Shown here in pieces: positions 39,842 to 48,642 of a stretch of DNA of 64,000 nucleotides. The stretch comes from Porticoccaceae bacterium (GTDB lineage Bacteria; Pseudomonadota; Gammaproteobacteria; Pseudomonadales; Porticoccaceae). The stretch is taken from positions 62,001 through 126,000 of the forward strand of contig JAJFKC010000010.1 in NCBI GenBank assembly GCA_021773435.1, written 5' to 3'. The notes under the pieces are model-generated. The model did not search any database, was not told the origin of the DNA, and saw only the letters and a program-made list of their open reading frames with translations. A program made the translations under genes and the position numbers. Positions within the stretch are counted from its first letter, which is position 1; each line of letters begins with the position of its first letter.

Positions 39842-40843
39842 ATGCGATTTATTATTTATGGTGCGGGCGCGATTGGCGGAGTAATTGGCGCCAAACTCTA
39901 CCAACGGGGCTTTCAGGTACTGCTGATTGCCCGTGGAGCACATATGGAGGCGATCCAGTCTCAGGGGCTAGTGCTGGAATCTCCCAACGAAGTCGTGACC
40001 TTGCCGATTCCTGTTGTTGGCCACCCGTCCGAAATAAATTTTGAACCCGATGATGTAGTGATGCTGGCGATGAAATCCCAGCACACTGTTTCGGCCCTCG
40101 AAGCATTGCGTAATAGTGCCGGTGACAGCGTGCCAGTGGTTTGCTGCCAGAATGGTGTCTTCAATGAACGGGTAGCAGCCCGACAGTTTCAGCGAGTCTA
40201 TGGCATGACGGTCTTAATGCCGGCCGCTCATCTAGAACCTGGTGCGGTGCAAAGTACCACCACCGGTATAACGGGTGTGGTTGACTGTGGTCTCTATCCT
40301 GACGGTGTTGATCAAACCATTAGTGCCGTCGCCGTGGCGCTTTCCCAGTCAAACTTTGTCTGCCGTGCCGATTCGACAATTATGCGTATGAAATACGCGA
40401 AGCTCTTAATGAACCTCGGTAACGCCCTGCAAGCAGCATGCGGCTCGCCGCCTGAGACTCGTGAATTGATGCGTTTGGTTCGTAACGAAGCGCTCGCCTG
40501 TTATGCCGCGGCACAGATCGACTGTGCGGGGCGAGACGAATTCAAGGCGCGGTTTCTCGGGCAGATAGAAGAAGCACCAATTCGGGGAGCCGTGCGGGGC
40601 GGTGGTTCTTCATGGCAGAGTTTGCAGCGCGGCGTCGGCTCAATTGAGAGCGATTATTTAAACGGTGAAATTGTACTTTTGGGTCGCCTTCATCATGTGT
40701 CAACGCCTGTTAACCACGCGCTCCAGCAAATCGCTAACGAAATGGCGCTCAGTCGCGCAGAACCCGGTAGTGTTGGCGTCGATGTCGTGCGCGAGCGTAT
40801 TCGTATGCTTGACCCTGTAAACAATGGTTCTGATAAAAATTGA
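39842..40843 (+). CDS. Ketopantoate reductase family protein (ApbA/PanE-like)
   Basis: A 333-residue NADP-dependent oxidoreductase. The Rossmann motif is at the start (FIIYGAGAIGGVIGAKLYQRG), followed by VVMLAMKSQHTVSALEAL and CCQNGVFNERVAARQF. The C-terminal helical domain is present (MRMKYAKLLMNLGNAL). PanE reduces 2-dehydropantoate to pantoate for coenzyme A, but many paralogs act on other 2-oxo acids. Its place at the edge of a catabolic region leaves the substrate open. It is convergent with the dioxygenase gene. Confidence 0.85.
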   Translation: MRFIIYGAGAIGGVIGAKLYQRGFQVLLIARGAHMEAIQSQGLVLESPNEVVTLPIPVVGHPSEINFEPDDVVMLAMKSQHTVSALEALRNSAGDSVPVVCCQNGVFNERVAARQFQRVYGMTVLMPAAHLEPGAVQSTTTGITGVVDCGLYPDGVDQTISAVAVALSQSNFVCRADSTIMRMKYAKLLMNLGNALQAACGSPPETRELMRLVRNEALACYAAAQIDCAGRDEFKARFLGQIEEAPIRGAVRGGGSSWQSLQRGVGSIESDYLNGEIVLLGRLHHVSTPVNHALQQIANEMALSRAEPGSVGVDVVRERIRMLDPVNNGSDKN

Positions 40844-40857
40844 GCAGTACTAATTCT

Positions 40858-40879
40858 ATGCAAATCTGTGTTTTTGCAT
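40858..40879. terminator. Short hairpin between convergent genes
   Basis: ATGCAAA (40858-40864) pairs with TTTGCAT (40873-40879) across eight bases in the 48-bp gap between two converging genes. The stem is short and A/T-rich, so a terminator role is only possible. Confidence 0.3.
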
Positions 40880-40891
40880 TCAGATGCGATC

Positions 40892-41746
40892 TTAGCCAAA
40901 CTGAAATGCAGATACGGTTGCGCCGAGTACGTTATCTTTAAAGATTGCTTTGCCCTTATCTTCACCGCCTGCCCCGGCCATGACCATTAGCGGAATTAAG
41001 TGCTCTTCGCGAGGGTGGGCTTGCAGTGCGGAGGGCGCGGATTTCCAGTTACTCAGATATTGATTACGCTCTTTTGGCGACGCTTCACATGCTTCGCTAA
41101 GCCAATGATCAAAGGCGTCGGACTCTGCTTTGGCGCTCGATCCAGAACCAGTCATTAGTGCTGACATATTGTGGTAGCTCAGGCCACTGCCTACCAGTAA
41201 TACATTTTGTTCGCGCAGCGACGAAAGTGCCTGACCTATTGCGATATGCTCGGCGGGATCCAGTGAGGTGGTGAGTGAGACCTGGACGATGGGGATATCA
41301 GCCTCCGGGTAGATAAGCAGAAAGGGGATAAATACGCCGTGGTCAAAACCGTGATCCGGATCCTGCTGGCAGGCAATGCCAGCTTTTGTCAGGAGGTTTT
41401 CAATGGTGTTGGCTAATTCTGGATGCCCGGGTGCCGGATAACTTAGCTCGTAGGTGTGAGGTGGAAAATTGTAATAATCGAAGTACAGCGGTGGCTGGGC
41501 TGAGCTGTTAATCGTAACAACCTCATTTTCCCAGTGGGCGGAGAACACCACAATGGCATCAGGCTTAGCCCTGGATTCCGAATCGGTCTGCCTATAGACC
41601 GCAGTGCTTAGTTGGCGCAGCCAGGCTTCCATCTTATCCCAGGTATCCGCTGGGCCCATGGTCCAGTCCATAAAAAAGCAGGGGCCGCCGCCATGAGGGA
41701 TATAATAAGTGGGCAGTGGATTTTGCTGTGATTTATTGGCGACCAT
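40892..41746 (-). CDS. DODA-type (LigB superfamily) extradiol dioxygenase
   Basis: A 284-residue protein of the class III extradiol dioxygenase superfamily, DODA/YgiD group. The metal-binding and catalytic histidines are visible in YIPHGGGPCFF, VVFSAHWENEV, GFDHGVFIPFL and GSGLSYHN. Relatives cleave DOPA or other catechol-like substrates with a divalent metal. The substrate cannot be read from sequence, and no ring-hydroxylating genes are adjacent. It has its own upstream gap of 244 bp, separated from the LLM gene by a terminator. Confidence 0.88.
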   Translation of the reverse strand: MVANKSQQNPLPTYYIPHGGGPCFFMDWTMGPADTWDKMEAWLRQLSTAVYRQTDSESRAKPDAIVVFSAHWENEVVTINSSAQPPLYFDYYNFPPHTYELSYPAPGHPELANTIENLLTKAGIACQQDPDHGFDHGVFIPFLLIYPEADIPIVQVSLTTSLDPAEHIAIGQALSSLREQNVLLVGSGLSYHNMSALMTGSGSSAKAESDAFDHWLSEACEASPKERNQYLSNWKSAPSALQAHPREEHLIPLMVMAGAGGEDKGKAIFKDNVLGATVSAFQFG

Positions 41747-41852
41747 GATCGAAGCTCTACTTGTGAGAAGATAGTGGCGGTAACGCTACTGTTTTAGGGG
41801 GGCGCTGTAAAGCGGTAGGAAGTGATAGAAAGCGATACAGTGCGACTCGCAT

Positions 41853-41905
41853 AAAAAAGTCAAATAAGCCTGAGTAACGCTTCCAGGAGACTCGGCTTAT
41901 TTGAC
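41853..41905 (-). terminator. Rho-independent terminator after the LLM oxidoreductase gene
   Basis: On the minus strand GTCAAATAAGCC (41905-41894) pairs perfectly with GGCTTATTTGAC (41870-41859). Four further base pairs (GAGT/ACTC) lie beyond a one-base bulge, and six T residues follow (41858-41853). It lies 86 bp past the stop of the gene ending at 41991 and closes the SDR/LLM minus-strand unit. Confidence 0.8.
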
Positions 41906-41990
41906 CGTTAAGCAATCGGTTATTGAGAACCGGCTGTGTTGCTCGCGGTACAAGCTGTACAACAAGTGCTACAAAAAGCTAGCCTCTCGA

Positions 41991-43073
41991 TCAGGCGGCC
42001 AGTAAAGACTGCCCAGGTAGCTTCGTCACTTCAGGCAACACTTTGCGGGCAAAGAGCCGTAAGCTTTTTTCGACGTCAGCATAGGGCATACCGCCATAGC
42101 TGAATACGCCGTTATAAGAACCTGCACCCGTGCGTTCGGTAAATTCCTTGATGGTTTCGAAGCATTTTTCTGGCGTACCCCAGACTTGGATGCTCATAAA
42201 AAACTTGATGGCATCCTCAACGCTTTTACTGACATGCTCTTGCATCGCGCCATAAGCCTCGTAGCCTTTGGTGTGTTTCAGGTGATCGCCTGCCATTTCG
42301 TAATGCTCGATAACGGAGCGGTAATAGCCACCGATGTATTTATAGGCCATTTCTTCAGCGCGGTCGGCGCTTTCGTCACAGAATGTCCAGCCAGCCAGGA
42401 TTGGCGGAGGCGCTTCAGTACCATTAACTTCAAGGAAAATCTTCCGGTAATCGGCCAATTCTCGATCCACATGGGCCCAGGGCTTTTGCGGAATAACCAG
42501 TATGCCAATACCAAGTTCAGCCATAATTTTTGATGATTCAGGTGATACGGCTGCCGCGTAGGTTCTGCCCTTAAAGCTTTTATACGGGGCTGGGCGGATG
42601 GCGCGACGGGCTTGTTGGACCTGTTTGCCGTCATACTCGCAAACGCCGGTTTCGAGACCTTCAAGAATCATCTTGGCGGATTCGGTGAAGTGGTCGCGGC
42701 TTACATTCATATCCTTGCCAAAACCTTCAAATTCAATCCGGCCCAGACCGCGGCCTATGCCGAGAATGACCCTCCCATTGGACATATTGTCGAGCATCGA
42801 GATTTCTTCAGCAACACGCATAGGGTCGTGCCAGGGCAGTACCACAACCATGGAACCCAGACCCAAATTCGGGTTGCGCCCAGCCCAGTAGGATAAATAT
42901 TGCATCACGTCTGGACACATAGTGTAATCGGTAAAATGGTGCTCTACACCCCAGATGGATTTAAAGCCCAATTCTTCGGCTAGATCACCCATACGGAGAT
43001 CATTGGTGTAGACCTCGTGATCAGTCATGTTGGGGTCGAGGCCCTGAAATATTAGCGATAATCCTACGTCCAT
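41991..43073 (-). CDS. LLM-class (luciferase-like) flavin-dependent oxidoreductase
   Basis: A 360-residue TIM-barrel flavin monooxygenase of the bacterial luciferase family. Typical segments are WGVEHHFTDYTMCPDVMQYL, NLGLGSMVVVLPWHDPMRVAEE, MSNGRVILGIGRGLGRIEFEGFG and the late GTPEKCFETIKEF. Family members use reduced FMN or F420 to hydroxylate, or insert oxygen into, diverse substrates; the sequence does not say which. It is the last gene of the minus-strand run led by the SDR array, 174 bp after the sixth SDR, with GAGGAC ahead of the ATG. Confidence 0.9.
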   Translation of the reverse strand: MDVGLSLIFQGLDPNMTDHEVYTNDLRMGDLAEELGFKSIWGVEHHFTDYTMCPDVMQYLSYWAGRNPNLGLGSMVVVLPWHDPMRVAEEISMLDNMSNGRVILGIGRGLGRIEFEGFGKDMNVSRDHFTESAKMILEGLETGVCEYDGKQVQQARRAIRPAPYKSFKGRTYAAAVSPESSKIMAELGIGILVIPQKPWAHVDRELADYRKIFLEVNGTEAPPPILAGWTFCDESADRAEEMAYKYIGGYYRSVIEHYEMAGDHLKHTKGYEAYGAMQEHVSKSVEDAIKFFMSIQVWGTPEKCFETIKEFTERTGAGSYNGVFSYGGMPYADVEKSLRLFARKVLPEVTKLPGQSLLAA

Positions 43074-43247
43074 TATATTTGTCCTCTATTCATGTAGTCA
43101 GTGAAAAATGCTATTGTCGGGAATTTAACAAATTAGCCAGGTGTGGCGTAATTGTAGTAAGTACTGCTGCGTTGTATCGCTGCTATCAGCGGTGAAATAG
43201 CAGGATGGGATGATTGTTTTTCTTTAAAGTCGCTCTTAGTGAATCAA

Positions 43248-44012
43248 TTATATGGCTAAGGTCCAGCCGCCATCAACGACCATGATTGCACCAGTAATAA
43301 AGTCTGAAGCGCCGCTCGCCAGCAAAATAGTTATGCCCTGAAAGTCCTCTGGCATGCCGTGGCGGCCCACGGGCGTTCTGCTCACCACATAGTCAACGGC
43401 TTTGGTTTTATTGGGGCCAAAGCAGGGCACCATTTCAGTGTGAACCAGGCCGGGTAGCACGGCATTGACATGAATGTTGTGTTTCGCCCAGCCCTGAGCG
43501 AGGCTTTGGGTCATATGGTCCATGCCACCCTTGGCGGCGGCGTAATGGGTCAGTCGGCCAAAACCCATTTGTGTGATCACTGATCCGATATTGATTATTT
43601 TGCCACCACCCACTTTGACCATTTCAGGGAAGCAGGCCTTACTGGTGAGAAAACATGAAGTTAAATTGATGGCGATGAAGTTGTTCCACTCTTCCAGTGT
43701 CGTCTCTTCTGCCAGGATGCCCCAACTGATGGCGGCATTATTGACCAGAATATCTATCCGGCCAAAGTGGGCGACAGTCTCACTCACCATTCGACTAACA
43801 TCATCTTCAAGCGATACGTCGGCCTGAATACCCAGGGCATCGGCGCCGCCGTCTTTAAGAACCTGGACTGCGTTATCGATTTTGTCCTGATTACGGCCGA
43901 CGATAGCTACTTTGGCACCGGCAAGCGCCAGGCCCTTAGCGATGCCCAGACCGATACCGCCGTTGCCACCGGTAATGATGGCGACTTTATCTGCAAGGTT
44001 GAATAATTCCAT
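43248..44012 (-). CDS. SDR family oxidoreductase (array member 6)
   Basis: A 254-residue classical short-chain dehydrogenase. The start at 44012 (MELFNLADKVAIITGGNGGI) aligns with the other five array members; the frame extends 28 residues upstream without similarity. It has the cofactor glycine motif TGGNGGIGLG, NNAAIS, the catalytic Ser in INIGSVITQ and YAAAK. GRN after the second strand points to NADP(H). It is the most 3' of six tandem paralogs and is separated from member 5 by 239 bp with a hairpin, so it may be partly uncoupled. Confidence 0.92.
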   Translation of the reverse strand: MELFNLADKVAIITGGNGGIGLGIAKGLALAGAKVAIVGRNQDKIDNAVQVLKDGGADALGIQADVSLEDDVSRMVSETVAHFGRIDILVNNAAISWGILAEETTLEEWNNFIAINLTSCFLTSKACFPEMVKVGGGKIINIGSVITQMGFGRLTHYAAAKGGMDHMTQSLAQGWAKHNIHVNAVLPGLVHTEMVPCFGPNKTKAVDYVVSRTPVGRHGMPEDFQGITILLASGASDFITGAIMVVDGGWTLAI

Positions 44013-44173
44013 AGGCGAGGTGTTTATTTTTATGGAGAAGTTATTGGGGTTATCGTTGAAGTATTGAATCAAGGTGAGCAAGGAGGAGCGAGGCATTACG
44101 ATCGGTGCCCGCTTTTGCTTCGATTACTTTAGCGAGCCTGAGCGCAACAATCTTTACCATGACAACCTTAGCA

Positions 44174-44207
44174 GAGGGATCAAAAAAACGCTATTTTCTG
44201 ATCCCTC
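44174..44207. terminator. Perfect 9-bp hairpin between SDR members 5 and 6
   Basis: GAGGGATCA (44174-44182) pairs with TGATCCCTC (44199-44207) across 16 bases in the 239-bp gap between the SDR genes. There is no T-run directly after the stem on the minus strand, so it could be an attenuator, processing site or operator instead of a terminator. Confidence 0.4.
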
Positions 44208-44251
44208 GTTATTATTTTTGCTAAGTAGTGTAGCTATTAAATATGCATCGA

Positions 44252-45019
44252 CTAGATAACCAACGAAAGTCCGCCGTCCATAACAATAATAGAACCAGTT
44301 ATAAAGTCGGAAGCAGGGCTGGCCAGTAGAATTGACATACCATACCAGTCTTCTGGCACACTATATTTCCTGACCGGCGTTTTCTTGACGATGCTGTCGA
44401 CCAGCCTGTTTTTCTTTGGCCCTTCACAGGGCATCATTTCAGTATCAACCAGGCCAGGCAGCAGCGCGTTTACATGAATATTGTGCTTGCCCCAACCCTG
44501 GGCCAGACTCTGAGTCATATGATCCATGCCACCCTTGGCTGCCGCGTAGTGAGATAGCTTGCCAAAACCCAGTTTGGTGACAATAGAACCGACATTGATG
44601 ATCTTGCCACCACCCGCTTCGACCATATGAGGAAAACAGGCTCTGCAAGTCAGGAAACAGGAGGTCAGGTTGTTAGTAATGAAATTATTCCATTGATCCA
44701 GGGTCATCTTCTCAGTGGCAATACCCCAGCTTATTGCAGCGTTGTTGACCAGAATGTCGATGCGGCCAAAATGTTCAGCGGTTTTTGCGACCATGTTATT
44801 GACCTGTTCTTCGCTGCCGACATCACAGGATAAGCCGATGGCATCGGCACCCTGGTCTTTAAGCTCCGCAACGGCGCGGTCAATTTTTTCCTGATTGCGA
44901 CCAGCTATGGCCACTTTGGCACCGGCCATAGCAAGACCTTTAGCCATACCCAGGCCCAGCCCACCGTTACCGCCAGTAACAATGGCTACCTTACCCGTAA
45001 TATCAAACTTGTCGTTCAT
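44252..45019 (-). CDS. SDR family oxidoreductase (array member 5, type B)
   Basis: A 255-residue classical SDR with TGGNGGLGLG, NNAAISWG, the Ser of INVGSIVTK and YAAAK. It is most similar to member 3 (45900-46667), with roughly 86 percent identity by eye, forming the type-B pair. Its distinctive features are CDVGSEEQV and TNNLTSCFLTCRACFP with extra cysteines, and a KKTPVRKYSVPEDW stretch that departs from the other copies. It follows member 4 after 51 bp, with GGAGAAGG before the ATG. The substrate is unknown. Confidence 0.92.
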   Translation of the reverse strand: MNDKFDITGKVAIVTGGNGGLGLGMAKGLAMAGAKVAIAGRNQEKIDRAVAELKDQGADAIGLSCDVGSEEQVNNMVAKTAEHFGRIDILVNNAAISWGIATEKMTLDQWNNFITNNLTSCFLTCRACFPHMVEAGGGKIINVGSIVTKLGFGKLSHYAAAKGGMDHMTQSLAQGWGKHNIHVNALLPGLVDTEMMPCEGPKKNRLVDSIVKKTPVRKYSVPEDWYGMSILLASPASDFITGSIIVMDGGLSLVI

Positions 45020-45070
45020 TAACCTTCTCCGGAGTGTGTATGCGGATTGCCTGTTTAATAGAAACTGACG

Positions 45071-45844
45071 TTATATTATTGATACGGTCATACCGCCGTC
45101 GGCGACAATGATAGAGCCGGTGATAAAGCTTGATGCTTCGCTGGATAACAGTATCGAAATGCCCTCAAAGTCTTCCGGCATACCGTAACGGCCCACCGGC
45201 GTTTTTTTCTCGATGTAGTCAACTACCGGGCCAATCTTGTTGGGCCCAAAGCAGGGCATCATTTCGGTATGCACCAGGCCAGGTAGCAGGGCATTGACCT
45301 GAATATTATCCTTACCCCAGGCGCAGGCCAGGCTTTGAGTCATATGATCCATGCCACCCTTGGCCGCCGCGTAATGCACCAGCTTGCCAAAACCTTTATT
45401 GGTGGTAATGGCCGAGCCGACATTGATGATCTTGCCACCACCGGCCTTGACCATTTCGGGATAACAAGCTTTGGCACAGAGCCAGCAAGATGTGAGATCG
45501 ATGGCAATAAACTTGTCCCACTCTTCCAGGGTCATTTTCTCGGGAGGAATGCCCCAGCTAATCGCGGCATTGTTAAACAATATATCGACTCGACCCAGTT
45601 GATCGGCAGTTTCTTTGACCATACGATTAACATCGTCTTCGCTGGATACATCGGCCTGAACGCCGATGGCCTTTGCTCCCAGGGCCCCCATTTCAGCGAC
45701 GGCCTTGTCGATTTTTTCCTGATTGCGGCCCACTAGTGCCACGGCGCAGCCTTCCGAAGCCAGGCCTTTGGCAATGCCCAGTCCTAGACCGCCGTTACCG
45801 CCGGTGATAATTGCGACCTTGCCGGTCAGATCAAAAAATTTCAT
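45071..45844 (-). CDS. SDR family oxidoreductase (array member 4, type A)
   Basis: A 257-residue classical SDR (TGGNGGLGLG, FNNAAISWG, the Ser of INVGSAITTN, YAAAK). It is nearly a copy of member 2 (46766-47539): I count about 12 differences in 257 residues. The type-A proteins share a one-residue insertion (ITTNKGFG) and Cys-rich segments (SCWLCAKACYP; SLACAWG). GGAG precedes the ATG. Members 4 and 5 together form a block duplicated as members 2 and 3. Confidence 0.93.
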   Translation of the reverse strand: MKFFDLTGKVAIITGGNGGLGLGIAKGLASEGCAVALVGRNQEKIDKAVAEMGALGAKAIGVQADVSSEDDVNRMVKETADQLGRVDILFNNAAISWGIPPEKMTLEEWDKFIAIDLTSCWLCAKACYPEMVKAGGGKIINVGSAITTNKGFGKLVHYAAAKGGMDHMTQSLACAWGKDNIQVNALLPGLVHTEMMPCFGPNKIGPVVDYIEKKTPVGRYGMPEDFEGISILLSSEASSFITGSIIVADGGMTVSII

Positions 45845-45899
45845 GCTTTGTCTCCAGTTAATTCTTCATTACAGTTTTCAGTAGCTAGTGTGGTGTTAG

Positions 45900-46667
45900 T
45901 TAAAGGGACAGACAAACACCCCCGTCCATGACTATTATTGAGCCGGTCATAAAGTCAGACGCGGGGCTTGATAGAAGGATGGAGATGCCGTAAAAATCTT
46001 CTGGCACACCATACTTACCCACTGGCGTTTTCTTTACTGCGATGTCCACCAGTCTGTTTTTGTTCGGCCCGGAACAGGGCATCATCTCGGTATCGACCAG
46101 ACCGGGTAATAAGGCGTTGACCTGAATATTATGCTTGCCCCAACCCTGGGCCAGACTCTGGGTCATATGATCCATACCGCCTTTGGCCGCGGCGTAATGG
46201 GACAGCTTGCCGAAACCCAGTTTGGTGACAATTGAGCCAACATTGATGATCTTGCCACCGCCGGCTTCGACCATATGGGGGAAGCAGGCCCGGCAAGTTA
46301 AAAAAGTGGAAGTGAGATTGTTGGTAATAAAATTGTTCCACTGGTCAAGGGTCATTTTCTCGGTAGCGATACCCCAGCTTATTGCAGCGTTGTTAACGAG
46401 AATATCGATGCGACCAAAATGTTCAGCAGTGGTGGCGACCATACGATTTACATCGTCTTCACTCCCTACATCGCAGGACACGCCGAGAGCTTCAGCGCCC
46501 TGGGCTTCGAGTTCTTTTACAGCCTTGTCAATTTTTTCCTGATTGCGGCCTACTACAGCGACTTTAGCTCCAGCGAGGGCGAGGCCCTTGGCGATACCGA
46601 GTCCGAGTCCACCGTTTCCACCGGTGATGATGGCAACTTTGCCGGTTATATCAAACTTTTTGTTCAT
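45900..46667 (-). CDS. SDR family oxidoreductase (array member 3, type B)
   Basis: A 255-residue classical SDR with the full motif set (TGGNGGLGLG, NNAAISWG, Ser in INVGSIVTK, YAAAK, GRN after strand 2). It is the type-B partner of member 5, differing mainly in the first 90 residues and the last 40. The centre (about residues 95-195) is almost unchanged, suggesting gene conversion or constraint there. GGAG precedes the ATG; the gap to the next array gene is 55 bp. Confidence 0.93.
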   Translation of the reverse strand: MNKKFDITGKVAIITGGNGGLGLGIAKGLALAGAKVAVVGRNQEKIDKAVKELEAQGAEALGVSCDVGSEDDVNRMVATTAEHFGRIDILVNNAAISWGIATEKMTLDQWNNFITNNLTSTFLTCRACFPHMVEAGGGKIINVGSIVTKLGFGKLSHYAAAKGGMDHMTQSLAQGWGKHNIQVNALLPGLVDTEMMPCSGPNKNRLVDIAVKKTPVGKYGVPEDFYGISILLSSPASDFMTGSIIVMDGGVCLSL

Positions 46668-46765
46668 TTACTTACTCCGCATTGAATACTTAACGTTTTG
46701 AGAGTGCTTAACAAATTAAGCGTTACGATTCTGATTGTTTTAGGTTCTGGCTGTTTTAAATGACA

Positions 46766-47539
46766 CTACATGATGGAGACGGATAAGCCGCCATCGGCAA
46801 CGATGATAGAGCCGGTGATAAAGCTTGATGCTTCGCTGGATAACAGTATCGAAATACCCTCGAAGTCGTCGGGCATGCCGTAGCGACCAACAGGGGCTTT
46901 CTTCACCGCGTAATCGACCAGTGGTCCGATCTTGTCGGGCCCAAAGCAGGGCATCATTTCGGTATGTACCAGGCCAGGTAGCAGGGCATTGACCTGAATA
47001 TTATCCTTACCCCAGGCGCAGGCCAGGCTTTGAGTCATATGATCCATGCCACCTTTGGCCGCCGCGTAATGCACTAGCTTGCCAAAACCCTTATTGGTGG
47101 TAATGGCCGAGCCGACATTGATGATCTTGCCACCACCCGCTTTAACCATTTCAGGATAACAAGCTTTGGCACAGAGCCAGCAGGACGTTAGATCAATGGC
47201 GATGAACTTATCCCATTCTTCCAGCGTCATTTTTTCTGGGGCGATGCCCCAACTGATGGCGGCGTTATTAAAGAGGATATCGACTCGACCCAGTTGATCG
47301 GCAGTTTCTTTGACCATACGATTAACATCGTCTTCGCTGGATACATCGGCCTGAACGCCGATGGCCTTTGCTCCCAGAGCCTCCATTTCAGCGACGGCCT
47401 TGTCGATTTTGTCCTGATTGCGGCCTACTAGTGCCACGGCGCAGCCTTCTGAAGCCAGGCCTTTGGCAATGCCCAGTCCTAGACCGCCGTTACCGCCGGT
47501 GATAATTGCGACCTTACCGGTCAGATCAAAAAATTTCAT
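46766..47539 (-). CDS. SDR family oxidoreductase (array member 2, type A)
   Basis: A 257-residue classical SDR almost identical to member 4, including the cysteine-rich SCWLCAKACYP stretch. Differences cluster in the substrate-proximal C-terminal part (GPDKIGPLVDYAVKKAP against GPNKIGPVVDYIEKKTP), the loop that usually shapes substrate choice in SDRs. AGAGG precedes the ATG. The gap to member 1 is 54 bp; a 98-bp gap follows to member 3. Confidence 0.93.
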   Translation of the reverse strand: MKFFDLTGKVAIITGGNGGLGLGIAKGLASEGCAVALVGRNQDKIDKAVAEMEALGAKAIGVQADVSSEDDVNRMVKETADQLGRVDILFNNAAISWGIAPEKMTLEEWDKFIAIDLTSCWLCAKACYPEMVKAGGGKIINVGSAITTNKGFGKLVHYAAAKGGMDHMTQSLACAWGKDNIQVNALLPGLVHTEMMPCFGPDKIGPLVDYAVKKAPVGRYGMPDDFEGISILLSSEASSFITGSIIVADGGLSVSIM

Positions 47540-47593
47540 TGAATACCTCTGAGTTTTTATTGGAGCAAGCTTTCACAAGATTGTACGGAAAGA

Positions 47594-48361
47594 TTAAATC
47601 GCCAGAGATAAACCACCATCGACAACAATGATCGATCCGGTAATAAAGTCGGAGGCCTCGCTGGACAACAAAATGGAAATACCAGCGAAGTCATCCGGTG
47701 TGCCATGACGTTGACACGCAGATTTATCAATAGCGTATTGAACCAGAGGTTGGCGATCACCTGGGGGGCCAACAGGCATCATTTCGGAATCCACCAGTCC
47801 GGGTAATACCGCATTGACCTGAATATTTTGGGGACCCCAGGCCCGGGCCAGGCTCTGGGTCATATGATCCATGCCGCCTTTGGCGGCTGCGTACTGAATC
47901 AACTTGGGATGGCCGAGCTTGGTAACGATTGAACTGATATTAATGATTTTGCCGCCACCAGCTTTGACGAATTCTGGATAACAGGCCTTGCTGGTTAAAA
48001 AGCAGGAAGTCAGATCGATAGCAAGAAACATATTCCACTCTTCGAGGGTCATTTCTTCCGGGCGTATGCCCCAACTGATGGCGGCATTGTTTACGAGGAT
48101 GTCGATGCGGCCAAAACGTTCTGCAGTCTCCGCAACCATGCGGTTAACATCGTCTTCCAGTGAGACGTCGGCCTGCACAGCCAGCACTGTCGCGCCGCCC
48201 GCTTCCAGGTCCGCCGTGGCAACCTTAAGTTTGTTAGTGTTTCGGCCAACGATGGCGACTTCAGCGCCGGCCGCAGCCAGGCCTCGTGCGATACCCAAGC
48301 CGAGACCGCCATTACCGCCGGTGACAATGGCTACCTTTCCAGTTAAATCAAATATTTTCAC
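47594..48361 (-). CDS. SDR family oxidoreductase (array member 1, promoter-proximal)
   Basis: A 255-residue classical SDR opening the minus-strand array, started by GTG at 48361 (MKIFDLTGKVAIVTGGNGGL). It has NNAAISWG, the Ser of INISSIVTK and YAAAK. It is more diverged than members 2-5: its substrate loop reads MMPVGPPGDRQPLVQYAIDK and lacks the PCxGP motif shared by the others. The 722-bp intergenic region with 22-bp tandem repeats lies directly upstream and probably holds the array promoter. Confidence 0.92.
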   Translation of the reverse strand: MKIFDLTGKVAIVTGGNGGLGLGIARGLAAAGAEVAIVGRNTNKLKVATADLEAGGATVLAVQADVSLEDDVNRMVAETAERFGRIDILVNNAAISWGIRPEEMTLEEWNMFLAIDLTSCFLTSKACYPEFVKAGGGKIINISSIVTKLGHPKLIQYAAAKGGMDHMTQSLARAWGPQNIQVNAVLPGLVDSEMMPVGPPGDRQPLVQYAIDKSACQRHGTPDDFAGISILLSSEASDFITGSIIVVDGGLSLAI

Positions 48362-48592
48362 AGATTAATTCCCAATTGTTGTGCTAGCCCGCAGGCGGAG
48401 CAACTACCCCAATTTATTTTCTTGCACCAGCGTTGTGACAAGATGCAGACGCAAGGACTCCACCAACACCAAGACTGATTTTCGGTGTTATACGAGTGAT
48501 GTGAAGTAATCTTTAAGTATACGAATCACCGCAATTTCATTGTTGGCGGTGAGGTGGAAGCTACTTCCGGTCTCCGTACGTCATCAATTTAA

Positions 48593-48642
48593 GTCAAAAC
48601 GTTGGTGAATATATGTCAACACGTTGGTAAATATATGTCAAC
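48593..48642 (+). repeat. 22-bp tandem repeats (two copies plus partial third)
   Basis: Units at 48593-48614 and 48615-48636 differ at only two positions (GTCAAAACGTTGGTGAATAT followed by AT, and GTCAACACGTTGGTAAATAT followed by AT). A third unit starts GTCAAC at 48637. The 22-bp spacing is two helical turns, so bound proteins would line up on one DNA face. A role as operator iterons is inferred. Confidence 0.85.

Noticed and set aside
43180-43203. Inverted repeat CTGCTAT / ATAGCAG in the gap after SDR member 6
   Set aside because: Only seven base pairs and no T-run on the minus strand; not enough for a terminator or operator call.
44013-44096. Upstream extension of SDR array member 6
   Set aside because: The 28 extra residues have no counterpart in the five other array members.
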